A stretch of DNA of 64,000 nt from an uncultured Prevotellaceae bacterium. Lineage in GTDB: Bacteria > Bacteroidota > Bacteroidia > Bacteroidales > Muribaculaceae. Of the stretch, positions 53,532 to 63,701 are shown one piece after another. The position numbers and the translations under genes were made by a program. Position 1 is the first letter of the stretch. Every line of letters starts with the position of its first letter. The notes under the pieces are model-generated. The model saw nothing but the letters and a program-made list of their open reading frames with translations, ran no database searches and was not told where the DNA came from. Where the stretch lies: assembly GCA_900322135.1 (NCBI GenBank), contig ONYP01000001.1, positions 1-64,000 of the forward strand, read 5' to 3'.

Positions 53532-54240
53532 AGAGGTGCTGCAGCACCCACCACAGGGCGGTGGAAACATTCTTGCTGCTCCAGAACGAGACCGCGATGA
53601 CATTGATGTTGAAAACAGCCCACAGGGCGATATACATCAGCGGGAACCAGAGTGATGGGAAACGGTTGATGTCGGTCTGGTAGAGGCGCGTCTCGCGGGC
53701 AAAGCAAACCAGGTGGAAGCCTAGCGTCAGCCCGATAAGGATATCAAAGAGCCATGTGTTGTGCCAAGCGATGAGCGTGCGCAGTGCCAGTGCGATGTAA
53801 GTGAGGAAAGGCAAGGTATAAGGCGCCAACGACACAAACGGACGATTCCAGTCAGAGCCGCTGGTGACCACCTGTCCGGTATTCTCCTCGACATGGAACG
53901 ACTGCACGCGGCGCCCCGTGAGGATGCCGACGAGCGTGTGTGAGAACTCATGGGACAAAGTCTCCATGAAGTTAAATGTCGAGCGCAGGGTCCGGCTATG
54001 CCGCACCAGGAATTTGCGGGTCAACAGATAGGCGAAAAATCCTATGGCAAACCACCAATAGAGCCCGATGTTGAATTGCTTGAACAAATTGGGCCAACTC
54101 AACCTGTCCCAAGAGAAGTGCTGCCAGTCGGGGAGGATGATGTGCTCGACCACGATAACCCATGTCTCACGCAGCAGCAAGGCCAGCAAGACGGCCATCA
54201 CGACACACCACAGGTAAATTCTCAGCTTATTCTTCATCAC
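53521..54240 (-). CDS. M50-type membrane metalloprotease
   Basis: A 239-residue multi-TM protein. The zinc motif HEFSH lies at residues 97-101 within FNFMETLSHEFSHTLVGILTGRRVQSFHVEENTG, matching the M50 'HExxH' helix next to a membrane segment. About six hydrophobic segments are visible (residues 9-35, 57-75, 135-155, 160-180, 200-235). It is the last gene of the large minus-strand operon, 13 nt after the lysozyme gene. Role: intramembrane or membrane-proximal proteolysis, with an unknown substrate. Confidence 0.82.
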   Translation of the reverse strand: MMKNKLRIYLWCVVMAVLLALLLRETWVIVVEHIILPDWQHFSWDRLSWPNLFKQFNIGLYWWFAIGFFAYLLTRKFLVRHSRTLRSTFNFMETLSHEFSHTLVGILTGRRVQSFHVEENTGQVVTSGSDWNRPFVSLAPYTLPFLTYIALALRTLIAWHNTWLFDILIGLTLGFHLVCFARETRLYQTDINRFPSLWFPLMYIALWAVFNINVIAVSFWSSKNVSTALWWVLQHLFIW

Positions 54241-54253
54241 TGGTTATTGACTA

Positions 54254-55066
54254 TTACAACATGATGTCGTCGATGGTCGTTCCGTTCTCGAAGCGGTCGA
54301 GGTCCACATACTCCTTGATACCATCGACCTTGCCGCGCTCGGTATACTGCCAGATGTTGTACTTTCCCCCACCCCTCAGCGTTGGCACATTGCTGCCATA
54401 GCGCGCGATGAAGATAATGCACTTGTTGAAATCGGGCGCGAGCAGGTCGTTGTAGAACTTGTACTGGCTATAGAGCACAGGATACTTGCCATAGTCGGCC
54501 TTGACCAGCTCCATAAACCGCCACAGGCGCCGCTGCAAGTCATCACGCTTGGCCCTGCTGTTGCCGGCTTCCTCGACATCAACCATGGGAATGAGGTCCT
54601 GCTCTCCTTTCTTCACCTGACGCTTGAAATTCTTGTACTGCTCTTCAGGAGTCTTGTAACTGTTGAAGAAATGATAGCTTCCTACCAACAGACCGTTTTT
54701 CCTGGCCTGGTCGAAATTTTTACGGTAATTCTTATCTACTGCCGAAGCGCCCTCGGTGGCCTTGATATAGACAAACTGTATCTTCTGGTCCTTAGCCACG
54801 CGTTCCCAGTCGATTTTGCCCTGGTGCTTCGATACATCGATGCCGTTGTACTTGGTCGAGACCACCGTGGTGCGATGCTTGCGTCCCACATCGACCTTGT
54901 GATACACGACGGCAATGGCACCCAGGGCCACGAGCGCGAGCACAAACTCAAGTTGGTGGGCCTTGAAGCGGCGCTTGAGGCGCCGCCACCACGCTTTGAG
55001 TGGCGACACCCGTTTGCGGCGCGTGCGACGGCGCTTAGATCCTTTTCTTCTGGATTTAGTGCTCAC
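54254..55066 (-). CDS. Glycoside hydrolase family 25 lysozyme
   Basis: A 270-residue protein. The first ~40 residues are extremely basic (MSTKSRRKGSKRRRTRRKRV) and followed by a TM segment (FVLALVALGAIAVVYH), giving a membrane anchor with the catalytic domain outside. The GH25 domain begins YNGIDVSKHQGKIDWERVAKDQKIQFVYIKATEG near residue 67, with PMVDVEEAG (catalytic acid pair) and NIWQYTERG-type end. It cleaves the peptidoglycan glycan backbone. It lies 3 nt downstream of the transpeptidase-like gene, so the two are translationally linked. Confidence 0.9.
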   Translation of the reverse strand: MSTKSRRKGSKRRRTRRKRVSPLKAWWRRLKRRFKAHQLEFVLALVALGAIAVVYHKVDVGRKHRTTVVSTKYNGIDVSKHQGKIDWERVAKDQKIQFVYIKATEGASAVDKNYRKNFDQARKNGLLVGSYHFFNSYKTPEEQYKNFKRQVKKGEQDLIPMVDVEEAGNSRAKRDDLQRRLWRFMELVKADYGKYPVLYSQYKFYNDLLAPDFNKCIIFIARYGSNVPTLRGGGKYNIWQYTERGKVDGIKEYVDLDRFENGTTIDDIML

Positions 55067-55069
55067 GAA

Positions 55070-57838
55070 TTAATAGTAATTCTTAGTCATGTCATAGAAT
55101 TTGCGCAGTCGAGCCTTACCTTGTGAGCTCGAGAAGAACTGGTGGGCATGCTCTGATTTCAATCCCCAGTAATGCTCACAAGCAGAACAAGGTTTGCCAG
55201 GGCGGCAACGGTTACACTCATAGGTGCGCGAAATCCTGATGACGCAAACGATACCCTTGGAAGGCTTGTCCTTCAGGATGCATTCCTGATAGGTTTTATC
55301 CTTGGTCAGGACAAAGCAGTACATACCAATGTCCATCTTCCTGACATGGCCACCTAACAGAGGGATGTCAATAGGTGGATTATAGGCGTCGGGTGTACCC
55401 GTTTTGGAGAAGACAACAAGTCCCTCGTTCAAGCCATCAACAGCAGTCTTCATGGGGCCTAACAAACCACCGGTCTGTGCCATCTTGAACTCGTTCAAGA
55501 ATGAATTCCATGCCTTTTTGTAGTCGGTCCCATCAACAAATGTGTGCAACGAGTCGTTGACAAGCGAGGGGAAGACCGTATCCTGAGGATAGCGGATAAA
55601 TGAGGCACTCACAGCACGCTTGCTGACCATGCGTGCCCAGGCCTCGGCAAGTTTCACACTGTTCCACATGTTGTCTCCTTGGCCTAAAGTCCAGGGCACG
55701 AGCAACGCGCGGAAATCCTCACCGTCATCAAAGCGGTCGATATGCAGCTGGGTGGGTTCCGGGGAGACCTCGCGCAAACCATAGACGCGTTCATCCCAAT
55801 TCTTCATGCCTGCTACCAACTGGCGGAACAGGTTGATGTCGGTCGTGCGGTTATAAAGCGCATCGCCAGCACTCTCACGGATATTGACATCATACAAAAC
55901 CGAGAGGTTGTGGATAAACGGCTGGTTCTCAAGGACCAGCTGGTCCTCGTTCTCGTTTTTGAATCTCAAGAAACCGCCATTGCCCCTATCGGTGAAATAG
56001 GATATGCTGCCATTGACAGGCAACTGCGTTGTGGTGCCGCTAGCCTTTTCATCACTCAGCGCCAGAGCTGCCAGAGCGACCGGATAGACATCGTCGGAAC
56101 GGCTCAAGAATTCAGCGAAATTGCAACCGCCCCAGTGAGAAGATGAGCCCTTGGCCCACGCATGTGTCTGCCTGCCAAAAAAGGTCGCCTTATTGTTATC
56201 AAAGTCAGGCATTCCATACCGAGCCGGATTCCTCGTGTCCATGTTGACCAATGAGGGGATGGCCAGGACGGCTGGCAGTGCGACCATCGGCTTAAAAGTC
56301 GAGCCCACCGAGCGGCGGCTCAACGACGGATTGCGCGTGGTCAGTTTCAACATCTCGGGGAAGTCGGCCTTGTCGAACAAAGTGGTATAGAACGGCGATG
56401 CCAGCACCTCGCCCGTAGCCATGTCCATGATGGTCACCGACATGTCGTATTGTTCCTTGACCTGTGAGTTGGGTTTTTGGGCATTTATTGTCTTGCGCAG
56501 TTGGACCACATAATCCTTGATTTCGCTCTCAAACTCGCGTGAAAGCAACGGGTCGATAGTGAGCCTGACAGTATCCACATTCTCGCGGTTGGACAAGTGC
56601 TGCGACAGTCCCTGCAGCAGCTGCTGGGTGAACAGGTCGGTCTGGTAGTCCGAAATGTAGAAACGGTCCACCCCCACACTGGACTGCGTCAGGTAGGACA
56701 GCATCTGTATGGGGTTGCTCTTGGACAAGGTAATCTCGCCCAACTTCATGCTCAGGTCATTATCCTGAACGGTATACATCAAGATTTTCATGCCGTCCTC
56801 AAAGTCGACATTAGTGACATCGGTACCCCTGACATTGTTCAGGTACTTACAGGTCTTCTTGCTATCGACCACCAGCAATCCGCACGAGTGGGTAATCCTC
56901 AGCTTGCCCTTGGAGTAGGCCATGGTGATGTCGGCTTTCACGCCCGGCTGTCGGGATTCCTGCATCCTGATGCGGATGTTATGGGAACGGCCGCGGTCGT
57001 CAAATGCAGCCTTGTAGTAGCTGTAATAATCGATGGATTCCGGCTTGCCTTCACTCTGCCCTGACTCGACAGGACGCGTCCACAGCAGGATGCCCTCGTT
57101 CATGATGGCATTGAAGTTGATGGGATGGGCCGTGTCGAGCACCGAGTCGTTGTGGATGGGCAGCACGCTATTGCCGTAAGTCAAGAAGATGGTGCCCGGA
57201 TCGCTGAAGATGCAATTCTGTGTCCCCACGATGACACCCGTCCACGGCGTCTTGGTCATCTTCACTTTGAACATGGAGGGAATCAGCGAGATAGATTCAA
57301 TCTTCACCGGCCGCACTTGTGCAGTGTTATTATTGCGCTTCTTCTTGTCGGGGGAATAGCCCGTGCAGCGGATGTCGAAGTAACTCTCACCCAAATGCTC
57401 GGCCTGACGCTCCAGCAATTGCGGCAAGCGGCTGTTGTAATAGAACCGCCTGAGGCTCTCGTCCTTGATAAACTCGGGATGGATGCCCACAAGCCTGAGG
57501 TTGCTGGACTCGATAAAGGCACCGCCTTCCTCGCCGAAAGGCAAGGCAAACTCCAAGGCCTTATAGCGTTTATTCAACGACGCGAGGTCTATCGCCTCTA
57601 CTGCCGTGTCGGCGCAGGCGGGCGACAGCAGCAGGCTCAACACTGAATCGGCCTTGGTCACAAAGCCGGCCCCGTTCTCTTGGGGGTCATAGGTGTCATT
57701 GTCGGCTGCACGGCCCAGTGCTGTACACTGCTTGAAGAAAGACAGGCCGATGGCGAGCACCAGCAATGTGGGCGCAACCCAATAGACCATCCTTTTTCTC
57801 CACTGCGGCAGTCCTCTGTTGGATAATGTCGGTTCCAT
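55070..57838 (-). CDS. Penicillin-binding-protein-like transpeptidase protein
   Basis: A 922-residue protein with one N-terminal TM segment (MVYWVAPTLLVLAIGLSFF, ~16-35). A long unknown region covers ~40-450. The C-terminal half is PBP-like: 'SVTIMDMATGEVLASPFYTT' precedes the SxxK motif RRSVGSTFKPMVALPAVLA near residue 511, and KTG is FSKTGTPDAYN near 811. The SxN element is uncertain (SRSDD). A late CNRCRPGKPCSAC cluster near 885 is unusual for PBPs and could bind a metal. It is in an operon with a lysozyme and the P-loop proteins, not in a normal murein cluster. Confidence 0.8.
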   Translation of the reverse strand: MEPTLSNRGLPQWRKRMVYWVAPTLLVLAIGLSFFKQCTALGRAADNDTYDPQENGAGFVTKADSVLSLLLSPACADTAVEAIDLASLNKRYKALEFALPFGEEGGAFIESSNLRLVGIHPEFIKDESLRRFYYNSRLPQLLERQAEHLGESYFDIRCTGYSPDKKKRNNNTAQVRPVKIESISLIPSMFKVKMTKTPWTGVIVGTQNCIFSDPGTIFLTYGNSVLPIHNDSVLDTAHPINFNAIMNEGILLWTRPVESGQSEGKPESIDYYSYYKAAFDDRGRSHNIRIRMQESRQPGVKADITMAYSKGKLRITHSCGLLVVDSKKTCKYLNNVRGTDVTNVDFEDGMKILMYTVQDNDLSMKLGEITLSKSNPIQMLSYLTQSSVGVDRFYISDYQTDLFTQQLLQGLSQHLSNRENVDTVRLTIDPLLSREFESEIKDYVVQLRKTINAQKPNSQVKEQYDMSVTIMDMATGEVLASPFYTTLFDKADFPEMLKLTTRNPSLSRRSVGSTFKPMVALPAVLAIPSLVNMDTRNPARYGMPDFDNNKATFFGRQTHAWAKGSSSHWGGCNFAEFLSRSDDVYPVALAALALSDEKASGTTTQLPVNGSISYFTDRGNGGFLRFKNENEDQLVLENQPFIHNLSVLYDVNIRESAGDALYNRTTDINLFRQLVAGMKNWDERVYGLREVSPEPTQLHIDRFDDGEDFRALLVPWTLGQGDNMWNSVKLAEAWARMVSKRAVSASFIRYPQDTVFPSLVNDSLHTFVDGTDYKKAWNSFLNEFKMAQTGGLLGPMKTAVDGLNEGLVVFSKTGTPDAYNPPIDIPLLGGHVRKMDIGMYCFVLTKDKTYQECILKDKPSKGIVCVIRISRTYECNRCRPGKPCSACEHYWGLKSEHAHQFFSSSQGKARLRKFYDMTKNYY

Positions 57839-57889
57839 AATTCTTGTGTTTATAGTCCTTGTGGGAAAACAGTCCCGTAGATTTATAGA

Positions 57890-60547
57890 TTAATACGGCA
57901 GATTGATGATTTTATCCTTGGGCAGGTGTGTGTCGATGTAATTGATGACCTTGAAATAGTAATCGGCAGGCAAGGCGGTCACGGTCTGCCCACCCAGCAA
58001 CGAGTCGCTGGGGATGGCAAAGGTCACACCCTTGCCCAGCACGGTGATGCTGTCCACCTTGAACACCCTGGCGGTCATCATGTCATACAACGAACACTTC
58101 TTGCTGATGACTCTAGGGACATCGGGCTGGAACTCCTCGACATCGGACAGCGGACTGATGCTGAGCCTGGCCGAGTCCATCTGCTCCAGCGACTGCAACG
58201 ACATCTTGTTCCATGCTTGCAGGAAATGCAAGTCCTTGCGCACACTGTCCATCGACAAGGTGAGCGAGTCCATGTACACCTCATTGATGCTGTCGGGCAA
58301 GGCTGCCAGCATCAGCATCATGTTCTGTTTCTCCCGAGGCAGGAATTTGACAATGTAACTTGACTCGGATGCTGTGGGAGCATTGCCATCACCCTGGTAC
58401 ATCATTTTATACCCTAAAAATCCCAGGGCGCCACCCAGTACAAGGCCCAACAGTGCACCCAACAGGAGCGACTTAATGCCGCCGCTTCTTGATAATTTCA
58501 TCATATTCTCTAATTCTATTGCTTTTTCGTTATCTATCTTCTTTAAACACTCAAGGAACAACTCGACGAGGCGGTTGGGTTCATGTCCGCCGGAACCATC
58601 CTCGAGCGGCGTATAGTAGTTGGTGACCGGGGCGACCAATGCGTTGACCTGGTCATTTCCAGCATTTTCCAAATCGCTGACAAAGGCCTCCTCGATGAGT
58701 GCAAACACCTTAGGCGCATGTTCCTCGACGGCAGCGAGTTTGTCCCAATTCTTCACATCCAGCATGAACGATGGTTTCCACTTGCCGTTCTGGCCGAACA
58801 GGAATTCATTGACAGCGGGCTTGACCATGTCCTTGAAGTCGCTCCAGTATTTTGCCAGCCCTTTGGACTTATCGAGCAACACCTCAATCCGGTCGACCTG
58901 AGATGCCTCCCTGACGCCAGCAAGCAGCGACATGAGCGTCGAGCGGTCCATATTCTTGAGGCTCTCGGCCTTCATCTGGTCATAATCATCTCCCGACTTG
59001 ATCGTGGTCAGCAGGTCAATGACCTCGCCCAGATTCTTGAACGAGACCCCCTTGGAAGCATCGGCAATCCACTTCTTGACGAGTTCGGCCTGATTATCCT
59101 CCAGTTCACGGGTCGAGGGTATGCTCTTGATGGTCGCAGGCTTGCGGTAGGCCTCAACAGGGACGAAGGGATATCGCGCCATGAATGCGACAATCTGCTT
59201 GATGTCGGTGAGTTGAGAGGCATGGGTCTTGAGCAGGCGTGCAAAGGCTTCGGTCACTCCAGGCTCTTTCAGTCGTTTATGCTTCTTGTAGATTCCATAC
59301 CACCTCTCGACCGAGCCGATGCTAGTGAAATTGAGGCTCTCGAGATACTTGGCGTTCAGTCCGTCGAGCATGTCGTCGGGGACCCCGTCGGCAAACAGGA
59401 ATCCGAACTTGTCATTCTCCAGATACTCCTGCAGGGCACGGCGTTGCAGCATGAGGCGTTCTTTGTCGTCATAGGGCTGGGCATTGTTGACGGCACTGAA
59501 CAATTCCTGGGTCAACCCGTCGATGTCCCACTTGAGCGACGCGGCATGGTACAACATGGCAAACTGTTTCTTCACCGCTCCGTTCATCGAGCCGTAATAG
59601 GTCTTGAACTGTTGCCAGTTGGCCGGGGCGACCTCGTTCAGTTTATGCCCCATCTTCAACCAGGTATCCCACTCGTTGTCCTTGAGTTTAGAGACATCCT
59701 TGTTAAACACGCTGTAGGCCTTCAACATGTCCTCGGCAGTCATCAACGGCTCATTGGCGCCGGGATAAGGAAATACCGTGGCCAGGCTAGACTGCTGCGG
59801 CGAGAGGGAAATCCTGCGGGAAACCACCTCCTGCCAGGTCATGGGCAGGTCGTTTTCTCCAGGCTTGATGGAACAGCCCGCACGATAGAAAACGACAGGC
59901 ACGCCATCCAGTACAGGCTCAAAATTCTCGTCCACGCAGAAGGCGAAAGTGGCATAGCGCCTCAGCTTGATGTCCATGTTGTCGATGGCCGACAGCACGG
60001 TGTCCATTTCCAGACACTTGAAAATGCCGTCCTCGCGCCATGAGCCATCCCCTTTGGGCGTGATTTCCACCATCAGCCTCTTTCCGGTCACGATGGCAGC
60101 CATGATATTGTGAGCCAGCGTTGAAGAGTTGGGGCCTGCAGGCATGATGCGTTTTTCCTCGACCACAGTTTCCAGGTCCACGCGGCCATAGGTCATCGTA
60201 GCGATGCGCGGCAAGGCCGCAAACAGTGATGTGAGGCTGAAACCGATTTTGTTCATGTCATCGCGTGAGACCTCATATCCAGCCCTGAAGGGGTAGTAAC
60301 GCCCCATCGATTCACTCACGACCTGAGAACCTTGCACATGAATCAGGATGTAGCGGTCAAGGCCGTGGTTATATCTCCAAACCAGGCTGGCATGTTTCTG
60401 GGACAGCACTGGCGGGTTGTCGATGAACCATCCGCTCAAGGATTTATTGAAATCGCTCACTTCACCCGTGTAGAACAGGGTGCCGTCACCGATTTGGTCT
60501 TTCTTTGCGCCCGATGCGCGTTTGGGTATATTGATGGTTGTTCTCAT
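57890..60547 (-). CDS. Large single-TM protein, possibly GTPase-associated (GAP1-like)
   Basis: An 885-residue protein of no family I recognise with certainty. N-terminal domain: 'GDGTLFYTGEVSDFNKSLSGWFIDNPPVLSQKHASLVWRYN' and 'LIHVQGSQVVSESMGRYYPFRAGYEVS'. Next comes a domain with 'NIMAAIVTGKRLMVEITPKG' and 'VLSAIDNMDIKLRRYATFAFCVDE', which recalls the GAP1 N/M domain order described with double-GTPases in predicted conflict systems. A long helical region follows, then a Gly-rich TM helix (residues ~689-715, SLLLGALLGLVLGGALGFLGYKMMY) and a ~170-residue C-terminal domain. It lies between two P-loop genes and the PBP-like gene. Confidence 0.55.
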   Translation of the reverse strand: MRTTINIPKRASGAKKDQIGDGTLFYTGEVSDFNKSLSGWFIDNPPVLSQKHASLVWRYNHGLDRYILIHVQGSQVVSESMGRYYPFRAGYEVSRDDMNKIGFSLTSLFAALPRIATMTYGRVDLETVVEEKRIMPAGPNSSTLAHNIMAAIVTGKRLMVEITPKGDGSWREDGIFKCLEMDTVLSAIDNMDIKLRRYATFAFCVDENFEPVLDGVPVVFYRAGCSIKPGENDLPMTWQEVVSRRISLSPQQSSLATVFPYPGANEPLMTAEDMLKAYSVFNKDVSKLKDNEWDTWLKMGHKLNEVAPANWQQFKTYYGSMNGAVKKQFAMLYHAASLKWDIDGLTQELFSAVNNAQPYDDKERLMLQRRALQEYLENDKFGFLFADGVPDDMLDGLNAKYLESLNFTSIGSVERWYGIYKKHKRLKEPGVTEAFARLLKTHASQLTDIKQIVAFMARYPFVPVEAYRKPATIKSIPSTRELEDNQAELVKKWIADASKGVSFKNLGEVIDLLTTIKSGDDYDQMKAESLKNMDRSTLMSLLAGVREASQVDRIEVLLDKSKGLAKYWSDFKDMVKPAVNEFLFGQNGKWKPSFMLDVKNWDKLAAVEEHAPKVFALIEEAFVSDLENAGNDQVNALVAPVTNYYTPLEDGSGGHEPNRLVELFLECLKKIDNEKAIELENMMKLSRSGGIKSLLLGALLGLVLGGALGFLGYKMMYQGDGNAPTASESSYIVKFLPREKQNMMLMLAALPDSINEVYMDSLTLSMDSVRKDLHFLQAWNKMSLQSLEQMDSARLSISPLSDVEEFQPDVPRVISKKCSLYDMMTARVFKVDSITVLGKGVTFAIPSDSLLGGQTVTALPADYYFKVINYIDTHLPKDKIINLPY

Positions 60548-60554
60548 AACACAT

Positions 60555-61979
60555 TTATTGATTGCTATTGAAATAGTTCAGCGTCTCGGTCAAATCATTC
60601 TTCAGGCTTGACGGCAGACAGTCATTCTGCCCCAGCAGGTCCATCAGGAGCTGCAGCGAGCCCCAGCAGGCATGCCGGGTCATATCAAGGTTTGTCTCGT
60701 GGACAAAGGACTTGACGACCTGCCCGTTGTCAAGGATGAATCGTGTCACATCACTCGGGTCATTCTGATAGATTTCCAGATCAGCGTCGATAGGCGTTGC
60801 CGTGAAATGGACATGGGGCGGCAGGGGCTTATTGTCGACAGGGTCAAGAACCTTTTTCTTTTTACGCATCAGGCTCTTGGACAGCAACTCCCTGAATGCA
60901 AAGCCATTGCTCCTGCCAGCACTGAGGCAGATGCGCTCGGCCATCTCCTTGCCAAGCCAACCGCCGTCGTCGGCAGCAAGCGCCGGCACCAACTCGTCGA
61001 TGAATCGCGAGTAGGCCTGATTGCGCCTTGACACCTCGCTCACGGCAGCGGCGCCGAGGGCATCCTTATAGGAGTCTATCTTGCCGCCAAGCAGGATATC
61101 GGTATTGCGGTAGGCAAGATACACATTAGGGGCATGGCCGGTGAGCTTGTCCAAGTAATGGCCCACCTCGAGCGACAATTGTGCAGTGCTCTCGTGGGCA
61201 TCGATATTGTCACAGATAATCAGGTCGGTTGCATTTTGGCAATAGGACAACGGATAGAAATGCTTGATGACATTTTCATCATAGTGGGTCAGGTCTTCGG
61301 GCCGTCCCGTTAATGTGTTCCAGTTTTCAAGCAGGCAGAGCCTCACCGAATCGGTCAGGATTTCTGAAAGACGCGAAAACAGTTCAATTCCCGAAATGTC
61401 GTCACGGCTTCCTGTTTCCTGATAATCGCCCTCGTCCAGCACAGCACGAATATTCTCCCAGCTCATATACTCGACATGGCGCACACGGCCAGCGACAGGC
61501 ACAGCAGAATAACCCGACAGGTTGAATTCACGGCTGGGCAAGACGAGCTTGATTTCATGGCCCGACGGGGCCCGGTAAGTCGTCAGGAAAAACAGGCCAT
61601 GCTTGGCACGCTCAATCTTTTCCTTGAGGGCAAAATAGTCCTTAATGACATCCATGTCGCTGAAAGCCTCTCCAGGGATATTCAGGAAATTCACCCACAG
61701 GTCCACGCCGCGCTTGTGCGACATATGCGCCCCGTAATGGCTTTCGGGGCGGCTGGCATACACCTCGGTACCCTTCATGCCGCCAGTGTCGGCATTGAAG
61801 GTGTCATAGAAGAAGGTGCCGAAACTGCTGTAATTATAATTCAGGGGCAGCTCCTGCGGCCTGTATCCCAGCACATGGAACGCATGTATCAAGTCAAACA
61901 GCAAGTAACTCTTGCCGCTGGATGGCGCGCCAATGACCGCGATGCTCAGTTGTTTGGACAATAGACTCATAGTCGTCAC
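60555..61979 (-). CDS. P-loop NTPase A (double-GTPase-like)
   Basis: A 474-residue protein with a P-loop at residues ~16-24 (IAVIGAPSSGKSYLLFDLIHAFHVLG). 'VDLWVNFLNIPGEAFSDMDVIKDYF' could act as the switch region, with 'ATDLIICDNID' as a later strand. It is paralogous to the 61998 gene: both have GxxSSGKS, the 'HYG' block (ESHYGAHMSHKRG / EDHYGQLVKGPDF), FLNIPGE and FxATPI/FACTPI near the C-terminus. It belongs to the GTPase-like group used in conflict systems by resemblance. No TM segment. Confidence 0.75.
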   Translation of the reverse strand: MTTMSLLSKQLSIAVIGAPSSGKSYLLFDLIHAFHVLGYRPQELPLNYNYSSFGTFFYDTFNADTGGMKGTEVYASRPESHYGAHMSHKRGVDLWVNFLNIPGEAFSDMDVIKDYFALKEKIERAKHGLFFLTTYRAPSGHEIKLVLPSREFNLSGYSAVPVAGRVRHVEYMSWENIRAVLDEGDYQETGSRDDISGIELFSRLSEILTDSVRLCLLENWNTLTGRPEDLTHYDENVIKHFYPLSYCQNATDLIICDNIDAHESTAQLSLEVGHYLDKLTGHAPNVYLAYRNTDILLGGKIDSYKDALGAAAVSEVSRRNQAYSRFIDELVPALAADDGGWLGKEMAERICLSAGRSNGFAFRELLSKSLMRKKKKVLDPVDNKPLPPHVHFTATPIDADLEIYQNDPSDVTRFILDNGQVVKSFVHETNLDMTRHACWGSLQLLMDLLGQNDCLPSSLKNDLTETLNYFNSNQ

Positions 61980-61997
61980 ATGAGAGAGAAAACAGGT

Positions 61998-63674
61998 TTA
62001 ACCGATATCACAGATGCGTTGCAGCATGGCACCGTAGTCAAACGAGCCGATGTCGTGGCTGTTGAAGATATCCATGCACAACTGGTAGCTGCCGAAGCAG
62101 GCACGCGAGCCCATGTCGCCGAACTTGACCGAAGAGCCCTCACGATAGAAGTCATACTCGTCCTGGTCGGGGTTGCTCTTGAGTCCGTTCTTGTAGACAC
62201 GGTAGTCCTCGGTGATGGGCGTGCAGGCAAAAAAGACATGGGGGACAAAGGAGTCATTGCTCTCGGGCATCCATCCTGTCTGTGCCAACAGCATCCTGAA
62301 GGCCTGGCCCTGGCCGCCGATTCTCGCCCTGATATGGTCCTCAAGGTTATCGGCATTGAAGACATGGTCCTCACTGCCCTTGATGTCGATATAGCGCTGC
62401 TTGAGCTGCCTGATGAAGGCCTTGTCGACCTTGTCGCTTTCCTTCTGCGCCTTCTTCTCTTCCTTTTCCTCATTGTCATCGCCGTCCACCTCGGTGTCCT
62501 CATCATTGCTCATCTTGAAGAGAGCATCCTCGTCAATGCCCAAGATGTGCTCCATCGAGCTTCCCATGTCACGCATGTCATACCCGATGTGGTCAAACAT
62601 CAGGTAGGTGAACAGCGAGTAGATGATATTGCGACGATGGTCGGGCGACAGGCCCCGGTCCTTCAAGCGCTGATTGAGTTGCATATAGGCTCGCTCCACA
62701 TCAGCATCCTGAAGCAGGAAGTCGACATTCCTGAACACCATGTAAACCTTGATTTGATTGGCCAACTTCTCGGCATCGAGGAACTGCGACAGCTTCACGG
62801 TCAAGTCATTAAAACCGATTTTCTCGTTCTGCTCCTCGGCCTTGCGGTCGAGATGGGTATACACCCTGTCACAGATGACGATATCGGTGGCCAGCGTGCA
62901 ATAGTGGAAGAAGACAAAGCTCAGGTCATACTGATTCTCCTCAAAGTCCACTGCCTCGAAACTCAAGTTAGGGAATACCTTCTTCTCGATGAGGTTGTAG
63001 ATGCTGCGCATGACCGAGTCGGTATCATACTTGAAGAAGTTGAGCATCAATTCATCACCGCGGATGTCTTTCTGTCCCTGGTCCTTGAAGCGGGCCACAT
63101 CAAGTTCCCTGTAGATTTCACCCCATGGCTTGAAACGCTGCAGATAGGCGTCCTTGCCCGATGAAGAGGGAGCTGTAACCGTCTGGTCTTCTTCCAGCTT
63201 GCAGACCTTGGCATTGGGCTTGACAATCCAGCGGGTCTCACCGGCGGGGTTGACATAGGTGTGAACGGTGAACAGTTTCTTCTTGGCCGAGAGTTGGCCT
63301 TTCAGCTCAATGTAACACTGCAGCATATCCTCTCGGAAAATTTCACCAGGGATATTCAAGAAACTCAGGTCAAACTTGAAATCGGGTCCTTTAACCAGCT
63401 GCCCATAGTGGTCCTCGTGGCGGCAGGCGTACAATGGCGTCTGACCTCCGCTGCCTTTCTGGTTGGGCGCGTAGTTGCTGAATGGCTTATACTGGAAGCC
63501 ATCCTCGGATTCCAATGATTCAGAAGTATAGAATGCGCAGTTCATGCTACGCAGGGCGTCGATGATATCCTTCAGCAAGAAGCTCTTGCCGCTGGAAGCG
63601 TTGCCCACAACGGCGAGACGGATGCACTTAGGCAAGAATTTCTTGCGAAGCGGTTTTGGCAAATTGATATTCAT
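61998..63674 (-). CDS. P-loop NTPase B (double-GTPase-like)
   Basis: A 558-residue paralogue of the 60555 gene. The P-loop is at residues 20-32 (LAVVGNASSGKSFLLKDIIDALRS), with FLNIPGEIFREDML, 'LATDIVICDRVYTHLD' and a C-terminal HVFFACTPITEDYRVYKNG block. A Glu/Asp/Lys-rich insertion (NDEDTEVDGDDNEEKEEKKAQKESDK) near residue 390 is specific to this copy. NTPases A and B likely form a heteromer. It is co-transcribed with its neighbours (18-nt and 27-nt gaps). Confidence 0.75.
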   Translation of the reverse strand: MNINLPKPLRKKFLPKCIRLAVVGNASSGKSFLLKDIIDALRSMNCAFYTSESLESEDGFQYKPFSNYAPNQKGSGGQTPLYACRHEDHYGQLVKGPDFKFDLSFLNIPGEIFREDMLQCYIELKGQLSAKKKLFTVHTYVNPAGETRWIVKPNAKVCKLEEDQTVTAPSSSGKDAYLQRFKPWGEIYRELDVARFKDQGQKDIRGDELMLNFFKYDTDSVMRSIYNLIEKKVFPNLSFEAVDFEENQYDLSFVFFHYCTLATDIVICDRVYTHLDRKAEEQNEKIGFNDLTVKLSQFLDAEKLANQIKVYMVFRNVDFLLQDADVERAYMQLNQRLKDRGLSPDHRRNIIYSLFTYLMFDHIGYDMRDMGSSMEHILGIDEDALFKMSNDEDTEVDGDDNEEKEEKKAQKESDKVDKAFIRQLKQRYIDIKGSEDHVFNADNLEDHIRARIGGQGQAFRMLLAQTGWMPESNDSFVPHVFFACTPITEDYRVYKNGLKSNPDQDEYDFYREGSSVKFGDMGSRACFGSYQLCMDIFNSHDIGSFDYGAMLQRICDIG

Positions 63675-63701
63675 GAGTCGTATGATGATTGATAAGGTGA
63701 A

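Noticed and set aside
53093..53603. Minus-strand frames in 53.1-53.6 kb as genes
   Set aside because: They overlap the transposase fragment and the end of the M50 gene and have no recognisable features.
58583..60043. Plus-strand frame (486 codons) opposite the GAP1-like gene
   Set aside because: Antisense shadow with no signal or recognisable motif; the minus-strand gene fits the operon and has a TM domain.
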